Assembly (NCBI RefSeq): GCF_021648855.1
Contig: NZ_JAKJHX010000015.1
Span: forward strand, 38,743-62,800
Reading direction: 5' to 3'
DNA from: Tychonema litorale BBK16
GTDB taxonomy: Bacteria > Cyanobacteriota > Cyanobacteriia > Cyanobacteriales > Microcoleaceae
Length of the DNA stretch: 24,058 nt
Shown here: piece after piece, positions 22,474-24,058 of the stretch
Numbering within the stretch: position 1 is the first letter of the stretch
How the letters are laid out: each line of letters starts with the position of its first letter
The notes under the pieces: generated by a model
What the model was told of the DNA's origin: nothing
What the model saw: the letters and a program-made list of their open reading frames with translations, nothing else
Databases searched by the model: none
Made by a program: the position numbers and the translations under genes

Positions 22474-23199
22474 ATGGCAGATATTATTGAGTACAAAATC
22501 TACGGCGACGACTTGCAACTAATTGAGATTGAACTCGACCCCAAAGAAGGAGTCAGGGCCGAAGCTGGAACCATGACATACATGGAAGGCGGCATCGAAA
22601 TGCAAACTACAACAGGCGGTTTATTTCAAGGTTTCAAACGGATGTTTACCGGGGCTGGATTCTTCATCACCACCTTTATAAACAACGGAAATCGCAAAGC
22701 CCGCGTCGCCTTTGCAGCACCCTATCCCGGCAAAGTAATTCCCCTCGATTTAGGTAAGCTAGGTGGCAAGTTTTTGTGTCAAAAAGACTCATTTCTCTGC
22801 GCGGCTAACGGCATTGAAATTGAGGTAGCATTTACCAAACGACTCGGTGCCGGTTTCTTTGGTGGAGAAGGCTTTATTTTGCAAAGATTGCAAGGTGATG
22901 GACTCGCTTTTGTCCACGCCGGAGGAACCATCGTTGAGAAAAATTTGGGAGTAGGTGAAGTATTGCGAGTAGACACTGGTTGTCTGGTAGCTTTTGCCGC
23001 CACAGTTGACTACGATATTCAATTTATCGGTGGGTTTAAAAATGCTTTATTTGGAGGCGAAGGTTTGTTTTTGGCAAAGATGACTGGGCCTGGTAAAGTT
23101 TATATTCAAAGTCTGCCACTCTCGAAATTAGCTGAACGTATCTTAGCATCAGCTCCAGCTCCTGTTTCGAGCAGTTCTAGTAGTTTTACCTTAGAGTAA
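22474..23199 (+). CDS. AIM24-family protein (TIGR00266-like) inserted in the urt operon
   Basis: The 241-residue soluble protein is mostly beta strands with the family's Gly-rich repeats: RAEAGTMTYMEGGIEMQTTTGG (core AGTMTYMEGG), FKRMFTGAGFFITTF, GAGFFGGEGFILQRLQGDG, FVHAGGTIVEKNL and GGFKNALFGGEGLFLAKMTGPG. These match the AIM24/DUF124 group, named after a yeast mitochondrial inner membrane protein; bacterial function is not established. A Ser-rich tail ends the protein. A GAGG ribosome binding site precedes the ATG. The gene sits on the operon strand, 35 bp after urtC and 59 bp before urtD, so it is probably co-transcribed and nitrogen-regulated. No membrane helix or catalytic motif is visible. 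Confidence 0.9.
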   Translation: MADIIEYKIYGDDLQLIEIELDPKEGVRAEAGTMTYMEGGIEMQTTTGGLFQGFKRMFTGAGFFITTFINNGNRKARVAFAAPYPGKVIPLDLGKLGGKFLCQKDSFLCAANGIEIEVAFTKRLGAGFFGGEGFILQRLQGDGLAFVHAGGTIVEKNLGVGEVLRVDTGCLVAFAATVDYDIQFIGGFKNALFGGEGLFLAKMTGPGKVYIQSLPLSKLAERILASAPAPVSSSSSSFTLE

Positions 23200-23258
23200 A
23201 TTACCAGCAGAAAGTAACTGGTGTCGGTTGTTGTCCATTAGTGAGTTGATTGGTAATT

Positions 23259-24005
23259 ATGAATGAAAAAGTATTAGAAATTGAAAATTTGACGGTTAGT
23301 TTTGATGGTTTTAAAGCCATCAACGGTTTGACATTTAGCATGAATGCGGGAGAATTGCGGGTAGTAATTGGGCCCAATGGCGCGGGAAAAACCACTTTTC
23401 TTGATGCGATTACTGGGAAGGTACAACCGACGGAAGGACGGGTACTTTTTAAAGGTCGGAATTTGCGTGGTTTATCGGAAGATAGGATTTCGCGTTTGGG
23501 AATTGGCCGCAAGTTTCAGACTCCACGAGTTTTCCTCAACTTAACGCCCCGCGAAAATTTAGATTTGTCTTGTAACAATAATAAAAATGTATTTCCAACT
23601 CTGTTTAAGCCTGCTGCTGTCGCTGAAAAACGCACGGTTTCTGGTTTGTTAGAAACTATTGGTTTAGTGAACAAAGCTGATGTTTCGGCTGGTTTACTTT
23701 CTCACGGGGAAAAGCAGTGGTTGGAGATTGGGATGCTGGTGGCGCAATCTCCTGATTTGTTGTTGGTAGATGAACCTGTGGCGGGTTTGACGGATGAGGA
23801 AACGGTGTTAACTGGGGATTTGCTAATTTCGTTGGCCCAAAGTCATTCTGTGTTGGTGATTGAACATGATATGGAGTTTGTGCGGCAAATTGCTCAACAG
23901 GTTACGGTGTTACATCAGGGTGCAGTTTTGTGCGAGGGAACTATGGATGAGGTGCAAAATGACGATCGCGTAATTGAAGTATATTTAGGAAAACCAGAAA
24001 ACTAA
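23259..24005 (+). CDS. urtD: UrtD, urea ABC transporter ATPase
   Basis: The 248-residue ATPase has all ABC motifs: Walker A GPNGAGKT (38-45), Q-loop Gln87 in RKFQTPRVF, signature LSHGEKQWLE (147-156), Walker B LLLVDEP (167-173) and H-loop His203 in VIEHD. The signature LSHGEKQ is the LivG/UrtD form rather than LSGGQ. I chose the ATG at 23259 over a TTG at 23250. It powers urea import with UrtE, whose gene would be expected next but lies outside or elsewhere: a heptamer array starts 3 bp after the stop and runs to the window edge. Confidence 0.95.
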   Translation: MNEKVLEIENLTVSFDGFKAINGLTFSMNAGELRVVIGPNGAGKTTFLDAITGKVQPTEGRVLFKGRNLRGLSEDRISRLGIGRKFQTPRVFLNLTPRENLDLSCNNNKNVFPTLFKPAAVAEKRTVSGLLETIGLVNKADVSAGLLSHGEKQWLEIGMLVAQSPDLLLVDEPVAGLTDEETVLTGDLLISLAQSHSVLVIEHDMEFVRQIAQQVTVLHQGAVLCEGTMDEVQNDDRVIEVYLGKPEN

Positions 24006-24008
24006 GAA

Positions 24009-24058
24009 GTCATTAGTCATTAGTCATTAGTCATTAGTCATTAGTCATTAGTCATTAG
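24009..24058 (+). repeat. Heptamer array (GTCATTA)n after urtD
   Basis: Seven perfect GTCATTA units and one further base run to the window edge, starting 3 bp after the urtD TAA. The array may separate urtD from urtE and continues outside. Confidence 0.97.

Noticed and set aside
24009..24058. GTCATTA array as part of a CRISPR or phage attachment site
   Set aside because: Uninterrupted 7-bp units without spacers; typical cyanobacterial heptamer repeat.

Overview
The window looks like chromosomal DNA of a filamentous, non-heterocystous-type cyanobacterium; Microcoleus/Oscillatoria/Kamptonema-like is a guess from style, not from a database match. The evidence is the very frequent octamer GCGATCGC (HIP1), arrays of 7-bp tandem repeats, several families of dispersed palindromic repeats, GAF/CBS/CACHE histidine kinases of cyanobacterial type, a Tat-exported urea-binding lipoprotein and a candidate NtcA promoter. 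All main genes have ordinary cyanobacterial codon use, and no phage, transposase, integrase or CRISPR array was seen.

Layout. 1-3221 (minus strand): two P-loop ATPases in tandem, the first a partial ATPase-wHTH-TPR protein running off the left edge, separated by a block of palindromic repeats. 3444-4133: a multi-spanning membrane protein. 4577-7033 (minus): a CBS/GAF hybrid histidine kinase. 7336-8010: a HEAT-repeat protein, NblB-like. 8192-8791: a PD-(D/E)XK nuclease-fold protein. 8879-11392: a small membrane protein, arsR, then a strong promoter with an embedded ArsR-type operator driving aquaporin-arsH-arsC. 11393-11879: repeats and a palindrome in front of arsS. 11880-12866: arsS (arsenosugar radical SAM enzyme). 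13006-13734: a TVP38/TMEM64 (VTT) membrane protein. 13942-16509: a membrane-bound CACHE-GAF histidine kinase whose C-terminus is encoded by a repeat. 16602-17501: a class I methyltransferase. 17639-18361: a HAD-fold protein with substituted catalytic residues. 18469-18541: tRNA-Ala(CGC). 18731 to the right edge: urtA-urtB-urtC-(AIM24 gene)-urtD, cut before urtE.

How the genes work together. The arsenic block combines arsenate reduction (ArsC), an aquaglyceroporin-like channel that could release arsenite, ArsH for organoarsenicals, and ArsS for arsenosugars, with no ArsB/ACR3 pump and no recognisable ArsM methyltransferase in the window. The urea block is a high-affinity ABC importer that probably answers to nitrogen limitation, with a hairpin between urtA and urtB and an AIM24-family gene inserted between urtC and urtD.

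Most interesting points: the operator placement and pump-less makeup of the ars locus; the HAD protein with Asn at both motif I positions and at the motif III Lys position; the AIM24 gene in the urt operon; dispersed hairpins with compensatory stem changes; heptamer arrays placed directly after stop codons; and a perfect 25-bp inverted repeat translated as the tail of a histidine kinase. Protein identities rest on motif recognition by eye; no searches were run.
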